A stretch of 64,000 nucleotides of DNA from Owenia fusiformis (Eukaryota; Annelida; Polychaeta; Sabellida; Oweniidae): NCBI GenBank assembly GCA_903813345.2, contig CAIIXF020000005.1:9243375-9307374 (forward strand). Direction: 5' to 3'. The notes under the pieces were generated by a model, which was not told where the DNA came from, ran no database searches, and saw only the letters and a list, made by a program, of their open reading frames with translations. Shown piece by piece: positions 13,960 to 26,400 of the stretch; position 1 is the stretch's first letter; every line of letters begins with the position of its first letter. Position numbers and translations under genes: made by a program.

Positions 13960-14414
13960 CTAGAGAGCACGATCATACTTTTTTCCAAACAAATGTCTTT
14001 GCATTGATGACTCGTACAGATGGTAGGTCCTAACTTGGTTGTTTATGTTGTCCTACTGTTTTGAATAACTAAACATGTACATATTACTGCCACAAGAGTT
14101 GAAATACATGGTGACGACCAAACTAAAAATAGGTACTTTCTGTAAAGTATGTTTTAAGAATTTGAGAAAACATTCTTGTTTTGTGTTATTGATACAATGT
14201 TTTTTGAGATTTTGAAATATGTTCTTGTATGCAAATTTAGCCCAGCATAAGAATATCACCTATAGACAGTAACATGCCTCAATTCAGTTGATCAGTTGAT
14301 TGCATCATTGGATTACGATTTTGTAAATACTCCAAATACAGACAGTTACAAGAGTCCTATTTCAAGTTCTGACTCTCCATTCAACACTGTAGCAACTTCC
14401 TAAGATCATTTAAT

Positions 14415-17400
14415 TCAGGATTTTGCAGTTTCTCCATATTTACAAGTTATTGAGCGTGATAAATATTCCCAATAATTCTTACGTATAGTGTCGTGTTCAG
14501 AAGCCAGTGAAGAACAAAACTGAAACAAAACATTAAGCATTCTTAACAATTTTTAAAATGTTCAACAGCCTGCAATTTGCGTCACCATTAGACTTTCTTA
14601 CAAGCTTTTTTCCTGAAAATACCAAGATATGGAAAAATTTCTAACTGGTAAACAAAATGACATGTGTAAAGTATAATGGGAGCAGTGTCATATACCCCTC
14701 ATAATTTCTAAAAGGCTATTAATTTATTAACTATGTAAGAAATATAGTTCAAGCTATGTTACTTCCAGAAAAGAAGTTTGTAAACAAAGTCTACTGATGG
14801 TACAAGTTACAAGCTATAGTTATATACTTTTATTGGCAAATCTTTTTTACTAAAAAACTGTGACTAAAACTGTTGTATGGTGACAATCGTATTACTGGAC
14901 AACGTGGGCAATCTTCTGGAGATTTGAATTAAAACCACGATGTCTCCAAAAACAATTTATTCTTGCATTTTATGAATTTGGCTATTTTTATCATTATTTG
15001 TTACCACTGACTATAATATTTTCTTCAGTACCTGTAAAGCTTTTGGAAGGGCTACTGAATTCTCTACATCTTTGAGTTCCATCTGTTCTACATACATGTC
15101 CACTATAAGAGCCATGAGATAGGGGGACCTAATACTGTGTTCATACATGTTCAAACAGTACTCCATCAGTTTGGGGTACCTGCTTAATTCTCTGTCTTGG
15201 AGAACACTGAAAACATCAAGAGATCATATATATGAAACAAGGCATTAATATGCAAAATGTTTCTACCTGCCATTTGTTACAGACTTTGAAAGCCAAATAC
15301 CGAACACCGTCCATAAAAAGTTGGAGATAAACAATATGTTACTAACTGTGGTGGTGACATAATAAATCAAGATAATGTCGTATTAAATAATTTTCAAACA
15401 AGATGACACATTGTGATAAATATTTCACCTTTTATTGAAAAAAATTGCCACCAAGTAATTTACCCAGCATGCCCAAAACATAATCAGATTTTGGCATTAG
15501 TCTGCTCTTGCATCTGTAAAAAATTTAAGTTGGACAGGTAGATGATTTTCCAGGAATTTTGATGACAAGGTTTTTGTGGTGCCTGCCTGCCCTCCCAGAC
15601 AAACAGATGCAGGCAAGACCATCAGCACAAGACAACAGTAATATAGAACTTTGATAGAGTCAGCGCTTGCATTAGGTTAGAAAATTTGTGAGTCCCAAGG
15701 ACGCAATTTTTTTAAAAAGTGTGTCCTTTGAAAAAAAAGTGTGTCCCTTATTTTCAGTTTTTGATTTCTTGCCGCGAATTTAAAACGGAAGTTAACGTTA
15801 AGTACGGACTGAATAAATGCATGTTCGTTCATTCGACAATGAATACATTTTCTTTCATGAATAACCTAATATTTGTTTCTGAATAGGAAAAACTGTGGCG
15901 TGTCATGGTTTCAAATCTAAAAATAAACAAAGTCGAAAAAATTTGAGAGAATCATGATTATTTGTAAATATTCAACATGTTGAGCCTTATTTACGATTCA
16001 AATAAAGGTGAGAGATCATAATTATTTGTTTTTGTTAGGTATCGTTGTAAACACATTGTAGTATTGACCTAAAAAAAATTTGCGTCCAAAAAACGGAAAT
16101 ATTTTCAATTTTTGCGTCCTCCAAATTATTTTTGAGTCCTTAACATGTACGGGACGCCGTTAATGCAAGCCCTGTAGAGTGCAATAGAAACAGCTAAATT
16201 TTAAGCAATACATTGAAATTTCTTTTAGAAAATGACTTCAGTTTACTTTGGAAAGATATGCACCTAATATTCTTCTTTACAAAAAAATAATACATACCCT
16301 CTAAGGAAATTCCAAGCACTTTCATTGTTTGGGGCTCTGCTGATGATCTCTTTTGTATAACTATAAAAAATATAAACACACATTTTACTCATGAAACATT
16401 GTTAACATACATACAGTTAACACAGCATTGAAATGTACATAAAGTGCATCAATGCATCATAACAAAAACTAATTAAGTTCCAATAGATGAATTGAGTGAA
16501 TCAGTTCATTCATTCTTCAACTTCTTATATTTACTTTCAAGCACAGCTAAAATCATAGAGTTTGATTTGAACATTTACGAGCATTATATAAATAAGGAAA
16601 ATATCGTAATGACCCCAACACTAGATGTCACAGGCTTTAATGGAAGTTTGAATATAAAATAAATGGCAGCTACTCATGAAAGTTGAAAGCTCTCCAAAAG
16701 CAATTCTGTTTTTGCTGTTCATGTTAAGGTTAAAAGATTATGTCTTATTCACGGTGAAGATAAATCACTCTTTTAAAGTGTACTGAAAAAGGGTAAGAAC
16801 TTTTATCCATATTTGGAGCAATAAATGTGATGAATTATTTGACGAATATCATCTGGAATGTCTCAATTAAAGCAAATAATAGTTTGTTTTATATCAAACA
16901 CTATAATCTATTATCTAAACATTGACCACTAATCCTCTCAGATCCTCTAAATCCTCTAATGCTCACATGACATATTTGCTGAAACAACTGATGAATTAGA
17001 AGTAACAAAAATACACTATGAAAAAACATATGGTTTTTATTTTTCGGGCAAAAAATACCCTCTAAATAAAAAGGATAATGGTCCTTTATCAATCATAATA
17101 TTTTCAATATTCTGTACAATACATGTAATATTAAACTCTTGGAGGTACATGTATACTATTGTGTGTTGTGAAATAACTGAAAGAAATCTTTAAATTGATG
17201 AAAGTATCATAAATTCAAAAATACCATAAAAATGTTAAATACATACTTTACTTCTCTTTCTACTACGTCATCTGTAAAGGTGGATGTGTTGGCAATTACA
17301 TAATGGCGTTGGTTCCACGCGGAATTGTTGCGAATATCGTTGTTTATGAGTCTGTTCGTGAACACAAGCTCTTTGTCCCAGAGATCAAATGTTCTCAGCA

Positions 17401-20085
17401 CCCATTGTCTACAATAATGAAATGTTTATTTGAGCAAGTGAATATATGAACATTGAATAACGTATAAAGAAGATTTAAGAATTACAATTGTGAACATCAC
17501 TGGTGCCTATTATACAACAAGCTTAAATTGCTTTGCCTTCGTTATGAGGCATTTTGACAAAAAGTTTCTAAAGGAATTTGTGCCTGTGAACACCTCAAAA
17601 ATCTTCGTTAAAATGCCTTTTTTGTTAAAATGCTTCCTAATGAAGCTGTTAAACCCTGTCTTCAGCCAATATAATTTTGGAACTGATTCTCAATCAACAG
17701 TAAACAATAAACAATAAACATATAGAAAAATACCTGAAGTAAATAACTTATATGAGGATATTAAATATCAAATGTTCAAGCAGTAACATTTATATACAGT
17801 GCAATATACAGTAAACTCAGTCTAAGTGGAACATCTTTGGTACCTTTAAAAAGTGTTCAGCTTTGGAGGTGTTAAACTTATAGAGGTTCATTTAACATTA
17901 AGTCATTTGGTCTTGGGACTCTGAAAAGTTTTCGACCAACAGAGGTGTTCCACTTAGCAAGTTTCATTGTATATCTCTTTACTAGATGTATCATACATGT
18001 ACATGATTGTATAAAATACCTGTGTTCCCAGGCATGGTAATTCTTGGCATCATCTCGTAGAATCTCCTCAGTAAACTTGAGTTCATTTGATGGGTCCTTT
18101 AGCCATTCCACTATCACTCTACGGTGATGCCTACAATACAATTTACACTTCATATTACACAGGTTTACCTTGTAAAACATGATTTCTATTGTCATGAAAT
18201 ATAATACAAGTAGCGGTTACTGTATAAGTGGAAATTTTGCCTAATCATTTAATTTTCCTACAGTATTTCCTAATTTTTGCCAGGTTCGGAAAATTAAATG
18301 TCGGAAATATTGTCTTCATAATGTTATCCAATGGGAGGTTTCTTGTCATCAGGAAAATTAAAATTAGGAAAATTATAAAATTTGACCATTCGGAAAATTA
18401 ACCACTCGGATTAAATACCACTTATACAGTATGTGTCATTAATTCCATCTTAAATAAATTTTTAAAAAAGTTTCTAGAAAAGGTGATTTTATTTTAGAGC
18501 AAAATTCTACCCAGACATTCAAGCAAAGGCCTTCCCTATCACAATGGTCGATTTTGGTAAATACATTGAGATTTTCTAGCTACATCGTGATCATTGTATT
18601 AATTCTTACCAAACTTGGTAGTTTTTCGGGTGATCATGGATTACTTCTGTGATATAAACCAATTCGTCATTAAGATCTTTGTCCAAGTCTTTAAGCAACA
18701 CCCTTCTATAGTGCCTACAAATAATTTCTACATTTAAGTATTTGAGGTTTTTATAATAAAATGAGTAGCAGAATAAACAATGGGAAAAGGGTGAAAGCAG
18801 CGGTTATTAGAAATCAATTCTAAAACTTTTCACACCACTAGAAATATACACTAGGTAAAAAAACAACTGAAAAATAACCTAGATTTTACTGTGCTATTTT
18901 TGTCTTCACAATCTGGAAGTTATTGCATGGAAAACAACACATCAACTTGTCTGTGACTTAATTTTGACAAGTAGTTCTGTTATTTTAATTACACACATCC
19001 CGACACATTTAAACTAAATGAACAGTGTAGATGTATCACTGATGTGATGAAATGTAATACCAGACTGTATAGTTGGCTGAATTTAACTCAGCAGCATCAG
19101 TTGTTAAATCAAAGGCTCGCTCACTCCTCTCGTCTTTCTTGACCATTGCACGGAAATAATCATATACATCGGCAACTGAAAAATATAATGGTAATTGAAT
19201 AATCTTACTTGTACCACATGGAAGGGTCTAGAGGGCTTCATTGATGGTTTTAATTTTGTCACATTCATTTGAAATTTACCCAAGTGTCTATTATTCTTTC
19301 CATAACATTTCTTTAAATTATCTGAGTTTCAAAATAAATTATGAGATTTTATTAGTAGTTTGCGAAAAACAGGTGATAACCAAAATTTTGCAATCCAACC
19401 CCATCAGATTCTCAAGTCTAGTCTGGCAATCTGGAAGCCAAAATCTAGGGTTTTTCTCTCAAAAATAGACCCACTTCAAGGTAATTTTTAAAAAACAAGA
19501 CCCACTTCCAGCGATTCTTTTCAAAAACAGTACGCAGTTTTAGAATTTTTCAAAAAGTAGACGTTCTGGGGATTTTTTCATCAAAATGGGACCCATATCT
19601 ATAGTTTTTTTTTCTTCAAAATGGGACCCACATCTAGGGATTTTTCGGCGAAAAAGTGACACACTTTAGCGGCACATCCACAATACATGGGAGTACCTCC
19701 CCCCCGGAACACAAATAAGGTGTAACGCTTCCGATTTTGTGAATTTTTCAATGGTCTTACATTTGCAGTATCATCTGGCGCCAGAATAAGATATGAATTA
19801 TGTTTTCCGATATCATGTAGGGTGTTACTCGGATTGTATGACTTCCAAATCTTGATAATCATCATAAAGATGTGTAGCCTGTAGGAAAATATCAATATTT
19901 TATTCAGAATCAGAGAAGTTTTTACAAAAAAGTAGCTTGGACTTACATCGATCAGAGTAAGCTATCCTTACTACAGGATTGGGTCCGTCATCTTGTGGTA
20001 CTGGTGTTACATCTTTCCACTCTTCTCGGTCCCTGTAGAAGGTCCAACTGTCATCTGTGTAATCGTCGTCCGAACTTTCTGCCAT
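14415..20085 (-). CDS. FNTA: Protein farnesyltransferase/geranylgeranyltransferase I alpha subunit
   Basis: Eight coding exons on the minus strand: 20085-19947, 19175-19061, 18714-18610, 18130-18020, 17408-17247, 16360-16298, 15206-15032, 14519-14415 (stop TGA at 14417-14415). They join in frame to 324 aa. The protein pairs with FNTB or PGGT1B to attach farnesyl or geranylgeranyl to CaaX proteins in the cytosol. Repeats of the PPTA type follow one another: [58 protein letters not shown]. The lysine of HPKNYQVW (about residue 115) matches the catalytic Lys164 of the mammalian subunit. The end carries the conserved [14 protein letters not shown] motif. The N-terminus lacks the long Pro-rich leader of mammals (379 aa in human), which explains the shorter length. 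The start is the ATG of MAESSDDD; the frame continues upstream without another ATG. It is head-to-head with FHIP2A. Confidence 0.97.
15661..16174. mobile_element. hAT-like MITE, 514 bp, in FNTA intron 6
   Basis: The ends are CAGCGCTTGCATTA and the inverse TAATGCAAGCCCTG, directly flanked by TAGAGT on both sides (15655-15660 and 16175-16180), a perfect 6-bp target duplication. Subterminal sequence (GAGTCC..GGACGCAA / TTGCGTCC..GAGTCC) is also inverted. CAG-starting TIRs with short target duplications resemble hAT-related MITEs. There is no ORF. Confidence 0.8.
17809..17969. mobile_element. MITE with CTAAGTGGAACA inverted ends, FNTA intron 4
   Basis: CTAAGTGGAACA near the left end is answered by TGTTCCACTTAG near the right. 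The outermost CAGTAAACT pairs imperfectly with the inverse of AGTTTCATTG, and TA lies at each edge. A related half-element (AACAAGTTTTACTGTA) occurs at 57965-58036. Confidence 0.65.
18220..18429. mobile_element. TA-flanked MITE, 210 bp, FNTA intron 3
   Basis: Perfect terminal inverted repeats CTGTATAAGTGG / CCACTTATACAG are bordered by TA on both sides, as expected for Tc1/mariner-mobilised elements. The interior is rich in GGAAAATTA words in both orientations. Confidence 0.75.
19455..19700. repeat. Degenerate repeat of TTTTTCAAAA..GACCCAC units, FNTA intron 1
   Basis: Several imperfect units of the kind TTTTCAAAAATGGGACCCAC follow each other and end at a C-rich stretch (CCTCCCCCCC). It looks like a decayed mobile or tandem repeat. 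It interrupts the intron between FNTA coding exons 1 and 2. Confidence 0.4.
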
Positions 20086-20445
20086 CCCAAATTTAGATCT
20101 ATTCTGTCTCGTTGACCTATTTTGCAAAAACTATGACTTGATAATGAGCATACAAAACTCTCGGTGAAGAGTAGCTTAACATAGGTCTACGCAGGAAAAA
20201 TAGAGAGCTGGAAGTCTCAGCAATAGTGAATAAACAGAGTTTGAACGTAAGTAGGTCAGCACCAAAAAATGTAGGTCACACAAATCTCGCATAGACGCAT
20301 GCGTACAATTCACTTCCTCTTCCACATCAGAAAATGTTTTGATTTTTATCTCTCATTTTACACATCGATTTTAGTCTTTTTGTAGGATATTTTGATTTGC
20401 AATGTGTGAAAGTTGAAAGATCAAGTATCCAAGAACGAAAGAAAC
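20086..20445. promoter_or_regulatory. Putative bidirectional promoter, FNTA / FHIP2A
   Basis: Only 360 bp separate the start codons of FNTA (minus) and FHIP2A (plus). The centre holds the perfect palindrome ACGCATGCGT (20295-20304), close to the NRF1 consensus, and the ETS-type box CACTTCCTCTTCC (20311-20323). No TATA box is placed convincingly. Such NRF1/ETS sites are typical of divergent housekeeping promoters. That they drive both genes is inference from layout. Confidence 0.6.
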
Positions 20446-23400
20446 ATGTTTTCGAAATTCACAACGATCTTGCACAATGCAGTTGAGGCGGTAAGTTTAC
20501 AGTGCCAATATTTCAACCCTGAACTGTGACTGTCACATTCATTTGTCATTATTATAAGGCCTAGCCTAGACCTAGTCTATATTACAGATAAATTATAGAG
20601 GTGTCACAGAAAAATCAGAATGGTTTGGTTTAGAACTTGGCTTCGGAATAAAACAATTTTGCCACAGACTTGAGTCAACGTTTCAACTGCCATATAATTT
20701 TACCAGGATGAGGATTGGAAACAAGCAGTCAGCGCTTTGGCAGAAGGTAACATGATCACCTCTTTATAAGCAGGCATCGTTGGTTATTTCTTGGAAAACG
20801 TGTGCCTGTGATTTATCACATGATCATATCGTGCTATTTGATTGGTGATCGCATAGATCTTGACTGATATACATAGTTCAGAAAACGTCATCTATTGCCA
20901 AAACTCTGACTGGATCTTACCAGACAACAAGAAACAGTCAAATGAGGCCAGTTGATACAATTACAGTTATAATTTCGATTGATAGGATACTATAAGACTC
21001 TGTGCAAGTTCAAGTCACCAAGATGAGCTAATTAAGGTGAGAAATTGATAGGGATATAAAACAGGTAACTTTTTTGAAATTCATGTTTCCAATCCTGGTA
21101 GAATTATATGGCAGTAAGTTTCGAAAAAAACGTTGACTCAAGTCCGGGAATTTCGCAATGAAGCAATAAATCCTTGAAGTGTATTGTGTAAGTGTAAGTT
21201 GATCGACTTGGTCTATCTGGTAGCAAAACCTCTTCAAAACTTGTTAATGAGAAGGAGTGAAAAAATGAAATATCAGTTCAAAAAACTCGAAAGAGATATG
21301 CTGTTTTGCGGTAATTTGATGGCCAAAAGCTGCAGGAAAAGGCAAAGTTTTCTTGTTTTCTTGTTCCGTAGCTGAACCAAAATGTTGAATTTTTCCGTGT
21401 TCCAACTTGAGAGCCTAATCCCACCAGTCAGAACAAATTGGGTATCCATGACACCTCTCATAAATTTTTAAAATAAAATGTCTAATTATGCTTAAATTAC
21501 AAGTTTTTTAAACAGTGTATATGCAGACTCCAAATTATCTAATTAAACGTCTTAATCATCCAAATGTCTCAAGTTCCTTCTAAATTCCTTCGCATAATTT
21601 GTGACATTATTGAATAAATTGTTTCTTAACCAACTAGAAAGAAGCATTAAGTTTTGTCCATTGTCTTTCTCTGTGTGGTCCTTAACTGTGCAGAGGATCA
21701 GTAGTTATCAAAATACAATGAGGATCTCGACAACAAAGAGTTTGCATTATTTTCTTGTTGATAGACAATCATATTTCCAAACTCTTATTTTGACTTTGTT
21801 ACATTATGTTTCTAATAATCTTTAGTTACAGAGATCAATAAGACCCCCAATCATAATAAAAATTCAAGTTCATGCCCCATCTTGAAGATTGTTGAAATCA
21901 CCAAATGGATTTCACCCATTGCAAAGATTTTAGAGAAATTGACGATATATGAAGTTCTAATCATTTATGATCATGTCATTGTGACCTGTGAATTCAGGGA
22001 ATTAATTTGATCTATTTTGCAATCATTTTCATTTTCTTACTTCTGTTTCATGATTTTCTAGACTTTACGCCCGGTAAGTACAAGTAGTGTTGAACATTGA
22101 GTTTTAGATGAATGAGATGCATTTTTGGCTTATAATAAAGTATCACAAACTAAAATGAGGCAGCATGTTTTCAGATCTCATATTACTAATTAAATGTAGT
22201 ATGTATTGACTAATCCAATATTTGTTTTGTATCATTTTTTTTAAGGTTCAGAACACTTTTGATGAAGATGATGATGAACATGTAAGAATTGAAAAACCCT
22301 GGAATCCATGCTTAGATAAACTCAAGAATTAAGGCTTAGTCACCAATAAGCATATTACTTCCTTGCCCAAAAAACTTAAAATAGATACGAGCAACCCATT
22401 ATGTCACAAAGGATAGAATACCATAATATTTTGTAAAATCTATTTGACAAAAACATCTACTGAACAACCTGCATCATTCCTGCATCATAAACCTGCATAG
22501 TCCTCTTTGATCCCAAATTAGTATAAGCCACTATATAATAGTTATACAGGTGGATTTAATATGCAGATATAGCTAAGAGTATAATAGAATAATGCATGCA
22601 ATACTTGCTTCACATTATTGACAATTAATAAACTGTGACAGTGTGCAGAATTATAGATTTGATTTAATAGAGAGGCTTTACTCTCAAATGCATGGATTTA
22701 AATAGAGTCAATTGTTTGTTAATTTATAGTTATTTCCCTTTTGCCTGAAATGTGCTTCATACACTTTGTAATCAAGTGCTTTTTTATTTCGATTTACAAC
22801 ATACTTTTCATTTTTTTGCAATATTGTGAGATCATGGGTCATATAATTTACACAACCTCCATATAAACTTCTAACAGAAATCCAAATTTCAGAATTGCAC
22901 TTTTGAACATTTTTGACAAGATAACACAAGATTATATGTACATGTAGACAGAAACCGTGATTTCCCTCCATCCCTTTTTGGGTTATCTCATAGAATTTAT
23001 ACAAACTTACTTTAAAGTTCCTATCATAAGGTTAAATATAACTTCTACTTGGTAAATAGGTGATCAAATCATCAAATGGTACAGAAAGCTTTATTTGTTA
23101 TTTCATATTTAGAGTTTATGTGACTAAACATGAAATATGCTTGAGTTTGCCTAGGGAGGCCATTTTTGGAAGAATGAAGGCCTGTTTAGCCCCCTTCTTT
23201 TCCATTGACTCCCATACAAATGCCTAGCTAGATATGTAATACATACTGTTGATATATTCTTGTTGCAGCTTGGCCAGGATCAAGCTCCCATGAGGGAGGA
23301 CTTTGTATTCCATTGGAAGGCAATCACACATCACTTTGTCAACAATAAAGGTGAGGACCTTTTATTATGTCCCCACCACATAGTGTGGGGCCATATTGTC

Positions 23401-26400
23401 GTCCTATGCGCGTCCGTCCGTCCGTCCGTCCGTCTGTCTGTCTGGTTGTCTGTCTGTCCGTCCGTACGTCCGGCAGTTTTCTCCAAAACCGCTACAGGTA
23501 TCACCTTCAAATTTTCAGGAATAACTTGTGAGTGCATACAGATGTGGATGAAAAAAAATTAACTCGATAGCTACTTCCTGTCGGCCATTTTGAGGTCAAA
23601 TGCTAAAATCCTTGTCTGCAAACTTTAAGAAAAATGGCTTTACAGTTGCTTTTAAAACTTTAACATCTTGTTCAGCTCACTTCATTCTACATCTGATTAG
23701 GTTTTGGACCTGTTAGCCCAGACATGTCAGCCATTTTGAATGTCTGAAGAAAAGTTAGCGCGCGATAATACTTTGTATCATATTGAATGGTGTTTTTGAG
23801 TTTTCATACTTTAACTATTTAGTAGCTTTATAAATAATTCCAGGTGTACTTTGTTGAAAAAGCCTATGTTATTGTTAACAGTAGTTATATGTGATAATTT
23901 TGTAAAAGGAAATCAGCAAAAACTCGTAATCACTTTTTTATTGTCGGCCATTTTGGTTTTTTCCGTCCTAAAATCTTGTCTGTAAAGTCTTGTCTACACG
24001 TTTTCAGGTGAACCGTTTGGTAGATCAATTTCAAATTTTCAGGGATGAATCTTAGTATGAAAATCTAGATCTGATTAGTTTTTTGGCGTTCTGGGTAATT
24101 GTCAAGGCAGCCATTTTGGATTTTCCGTCCTAAAATCTTGTCTGTAAAGTCTTGTCTACGCATTTCCAGGTGAACCGTTTGGTAGATCAATTTCAAATTT
24201 TCAGGGATGATTCTTAGTATGAAAATCTAGATCTGATTAGTTTTTTTGGCGTTCTGGGTAAATGTCAAGGCAGCCATTTTGGATTTTCCGTCCTAAAATC
24301 TTGTCTGTAAAGTTTTGTCTACGAATTTCCAGGTGAACCATTTGTTAGATCAATTTCAAATTTTCAGGGATGATTCTTAGTATGAAAACCTAGATCTGAT
24401 TAGTTTTTTGGCATTCTGGGTAAATGTCAAGGCAGCCATTTTGGATTTTCTGTCCTAAAATCTTGTCTGTAAAGTCTTGTCTACGCGTTTTCAGGTGAAC
24501 CGTTTGGTAGATCAATTTCAAATTTTCAGGGATGATTCTTAGTATGAAAATCTAGAACTGATTAGATTTTTGACATTCTGGGTAAATGTCAAGGCAGCCA
24601 TTTTGGATTTTCCATCCTAAAATCTTGTCTGTAAAGTCTTGTTTAACTGTTTGACGGATCAATTTCAAATTTTCAGGGGTGGTTCTTAGTATGAAAATCT
24701 AGAACTAGCTATTTTTTCGGGATTCTGGGTAAATTTTAAGTCGGCCATTTTGGACTTTCCGTCCTCAAATTGTGTCAGTAAAGTCTTGTATACTCATTTT
24801 CAGGATAACCATTTCATGGGATCACCCATTGGTGGGGACATATTGTACACATTTGTGTTCTTGTGTTAATTGTCTGGAAATTTTGTTTAGGATTTATCTT
24901 TTTATTTAAGTCAATGATTATAAAATCTGTTGACATATGCTCAATATATATTTCATATCCCATCAGTATACAAAAATTGATAAAGCGGAAATAGAACTTA
25001 GTATAAGGAACAGTAAGGTAGCATAAAACAACTTTTTAGTAGAACTAGATAAAGAGAGTGAAACATGTTAGACACAGTCTTTTCAAAAAGCATGCTAATG
25101 TTTCCCTTACAATCCTAGTCAGGAATCATCATGAAAAATAGTTAATGAATGATAAATCTATATTTTCAAACTATACATAGGACCTTTAACCTTTTCAGAC
25201 ACTAAAGTTGCTGTAGAGCAAACTAACATCCCCTCTCACCTGAGACAGATGTTGGACCTATTGTTGCAAGAGGAGAGTGCCATAGAGTCTGGAATATCTG
25301 GGCCATGTATGGAGTACCTTTTACAGCACAAAATCTTGGAAACCCTGTATACACTTGGTAGAACAGATGTGAGTTTGTGTAGCAATAGTAGTTAGTCTAT
25401 CACATATGAGGCATAACAATCATAAATGATAGGGAAACAAATAGAGAACAATATTGAATTTGAAGGCCTATAATGAATGACATCATATAAAAATTTGTTG
25501 AGAATAGTCAATTAATTTTGTCTTGAGAATTAATAAATTTTCATTTGCCTTCAAATGTTATTCACATGGTTCAGAGCTTCAACTGAGGTAATATCGCCCA
25601 CTGAAGGAAAAATCATGGGTCCAAAGCACTTAACTAAATCAATTTTCTATTAACCAGAGAGAGAGCACACAACTGCATTGTCATCACACTCAAAAATCGG
25701 AGACATTATCTAGTACCATAAGAGTTTATACATTTACATGTATGGTCTATTTATAGGGTTTATAGGTATTTGTAATATGTGTGATATATTCATTTCAGTG
25801 TCCCCCGGGAATGAAACAAGAAGTTCTCTCTTTTTTCACGCAACTTCTGTCCAAGGTCAGGCAACCCCTGCTTCCACATGTTAATGTCCACAGGGCAGTT
25901 CATGTAAGTAAAATCATGTTTAAATCTGAAATCTATTTTTCCTCAAATGGAATGTGTTCAGGAACAAGTCAATTTTATCAATTTGTAATAATATGACTGA
26001 CTGACATCTAGTCATTCCTTGTACTTTTTGTTCAGTTTTTTATATTCAGTTAAATGTTTGTAAAGGTTGAAGTGAGCCAGTTTCTTATCATCAATGCCAA
26101 AATTATTCTACAGTATTGTAGAATATATTATGAGGTTATATAATGGTTCTTATCGTTTTTATACTCAAGTGAGTATATGATATATTCACAAGTGAGAGTC
26201 CCTCAATATATTATATTCCATTCTACATCTGACTGTACAAAAAACAGGTGTAACTAGAACACCTTTGGAACCTCAAATTAGTCTTGCACTCCCAACCCAC
26301 GGAGGTTCATTTACATTAAGTTAATAGGCTTTTTAGGTAACAGAACTTTGAAATGTGTCTCACTTTATACAATTGTTGACCTCTCTAGAGGTCAACCGGC

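Larger units (their letters stand above)
11733..14414. other. Convergent 3' region between LZTS-like gene and FNTA
   Basis: This contains the presumed 3' UTRs of the LZTS-like gene (from the left) and FNTA (from the right) plus AT-rich intergenic DNA. No coding exon, RNA gene or clear repeat boundary was found. Candidate FNTA poly(A) signals on the minus strand (TTTATT on the plus strand) are at 13954-13959 and 13861-13866. Confidence 0.5.

Noticed and set aside
15032-15206. FNTA ending in this exon by reading on into the intron (KKIL then stop)
   Set aside because: A further exon at 14519-14415 splices in phase and supplies the conserved [10 protein letters not shown] motif required at the family's C-terminus.
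20086-20127. FNTA start upstream of 20085
   Set aside because: The open frame extends to about 20127 but begins with TTG, not ATG. The first in-frame ATG is at 20085 and precedes the family-like acidic start.
23331-23562. Open frames encoding Arg/Thr-Asp-Gly or Ser-Val-Arg-Pro repeats
   Set aside because: They are translations of the TCCG/TCTG microsatellite inside the 1.5-kb element, and the same occurs at 27465-27804 and 54178-54534.
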